32,754 nucleotides of DNA. It comes from DATLYH01 sp035575035. GTDB taxonomy: Bacteria > Planctomycetota > Planctomycetia > Gemmatales > Gemmataceae. A model generated the notes under the pieces. That model was not told the DNA's origin. It made no database searches and saw nothing but the letters and a program-made list of their open reading frames with translations. Location: NCBI GenBank assembly GCA_035575035.1, contig DATLYH010000183.1, forward strand, positions 1 to 32,754. Direction: 5' to 3'. The translations under genes were made by a program, and so were the position numbers. Positions 32,096 through 32,754 of the stretch are shown in pieces. The number at the start of each line of letters is the position of its first letter. Position 1 is the stretch's first letter.

Positions 32096-32626
32096 ATGAA
32101 ACATCTCTGGGCGCCGTGGCGGCTGTCGTATGTGGCAGCGGCCAAGGCACCGACGGCGGAAGACCCATGCTTCATCTGTCAGGGGTTGGCCGCCCAGGAT
32201 GACCGCCGCCACCTGATCGCCCTGCGGACGCCGCGGAGCGTGGTGGTGCTGAACCGCTTCCCCTACAACAACGGCCACCTGCTGGTGGCGCCGCGGGCCC
32301 ACAAGGGCCGGCTCGATGACCTCGACGCCGACGAGTTACTGGAAACGATGGAGACAGTGCGGCGGATGGTGCGCGTCCTGGACGGCCTGATGCAGCCCGA
32401 CGGTTACAACATCGGGCTGAACCTGGGGCACGCGGCTGGGGCCGGGTTGCCCGGCCACCTGCACTGGCACGTGGTCCCGCGCTGGCACGGCGATACCAAC
32501 TTCATGCCGGTGCTGGCCGATGTCAAGGTGATCGCGCAATCGCTCGATGCCCTGTATGAATTGCTGACGGCGCGATTGCAGGAGACGCCGTTTAGCCGCG
32601 AGCCCTCTCACCCCGTACTTGATTAG
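32096..32626 (+). CDS. HIT-family hydrolase or phosphorylase (Ap4A-type)
   Basis: The protein has 176 residues from ATG 32096, with GAGG 9 nt upstream; in-frame ATGs lie at 32054 and 32087. MKHLWAPWRL is the common start of the bacterial/actinobacterial HIT group related to diadenosine tetraphosphate phosphorylase. A CFIC pair (Cys25, Cys28) may bind zinc. The nucleotide-binding strands (NRFPYNNGHLLVAP) precede the catalytic triad HLHWHVV (His121, His123, His125). It would cleave dinucleoside polyphosphates or a nucleotide-phosphoester bond. It follows the M48 protease gene closely, in the same direction. Confidence 0.9.
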   Translation: MKHLWAPWRLSYVAAAKAPTAEDPCFICQGLAAQDDRRHLIALRTPRSVVVLNRFPYNNGHLLVAPRAHKGRLDDLDADELLETMETVRRMVRVLDGLMQPDGYNIGLNLGHAAGAGLPGHLHWHVVPRWHGDTNFMPVLADVKVIAQSLDALYELLTARLQETPFSREPSHPVLD

Positions 32627-32670
32627 CGGGTTCCCTGTCCAGGAGCCACCAGTTTGCTATTCTATTCCGA

Positions 32671-32754
32671 ATGACCGGACGTCAACCGAGCTATGAGGAG
32701 CTGCTGGAACTTGTCGAGGAGCAGCAGCGGCAAATCGAGGCGCTGACCGCCGAG
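32671..32754 (+). mobile_element. Start of a probable IS66-type transposase (cut by window edge)
   Basis: From ATG 32671 the frame is open for 28 codons to the edge. The residues MTGRQPSYEELLELVEEQQR and the Gln/Glu-rich coiled coil after it match the typical N-terminus of IS66-family transposases (TnpC). TATTCT at 32658-32663 ends 7 nt before the ATG. No catalytic DDE region or terminal repeat is inside the window, so another coiled-coil protein remains possible. Confidence 0.5.

Noticed and set aside
30978..32168. A 396-codon leftward frame opposite the M48 protease
   Set aside because: The rightward frame has a complete HExxH and Ste24 signature. The leftward frame is a compositional shadow.

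Overview
The window is GC-rich (roughly two thirds G+C by eye) and densely coded on both strands. It reads as a piece of a planctomycete chromosome, probably from the Gemmata side of the phylum. The evidence is a large receptor-like Ser/Thr kinase, a giant Lys/Glu/Gln-rich membrane protein, STN-only and zinc-ribbon membrane proteins, small secreted Tyr/Cys-rich proteins, an Uma2 remnant, and dispersed GC-rich palindromes. The assignment is inferred from gene style. There is no rRNA or other marker to name a species, and I found no tRNA, rRNA or CRISPR array.

Layout. 1-1811 (-): TPR membrane protein cut by the left edge. 1812-2338: intergenic region with a cluster of short inverted and direct repeats and a promoter. 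2339-3274 (+): secreted protein with two STN-like domains. 3356-4847 (-): PP2C phosphatase and TerY-like vWA protein, one base apart. 5168-9199 (+): 1343-residue membrane protein with four 58-residue tandem repeats. 9508-10494 (+): double GNAT protein. 10830-12260 (+): DnaA. 12550-13557 (+): two small secreted proteins with near-identical ribosome-binding leaders. 13600-15163 (-): overlapping thioesterase and nucleotidyltransferase-HD genes. 15264-15926 (-): trpF. 16084-16638 (+): GbsR/MarR-type regulator. 16657-19388 (-): five-gene operon of SIS isomerase, membrane protein, ROK kinase, small helical protein and nucleotidyltransferase. 19559-22834 (-): receptor-like Ser/Thr kinase. 23075-26383 (-): sucD and sucC, separated by a membrane protein and an Uma2 fragment. 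26792-26980 (+): 62-residue orphan. 27126-29193 (-): zinc-ribbon membrane protein and an enolase-superfamily enzyme. 29281-30798 (+): NtrC-type response regulator. 30903-32626 (+): Ste24-type M48 protease and a HIT protein. From 32671 (+): start of a probable IS66-type transposase.

Genes that appear to work together are few. SucC and SucD form succinyl-CoA synthetase of the TCA cycle. The vWA and PP2C pair is a partial Ter-type phospho-signalling module without its usual kinase. The SIS isomerase and ROK kinase suggest sugar-phosphate metabolism, and the same operon ends in a toxin-antitoxin-like pair. The rest is a mosaic of single genes.

The most striking observation is a GC-rich palindrome of a family seen elsewhere in the window lying in frame inside sucC. 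It adds 14 residues between the two residues expected to hold Mg2+ in the ATP-grasp site. Related pyrimidine/purine-rich elements lie before the regulator at 16084, inside the zinc-ribbon protein as a 7-bp tandem repeat, and after the NtrC-type gene.
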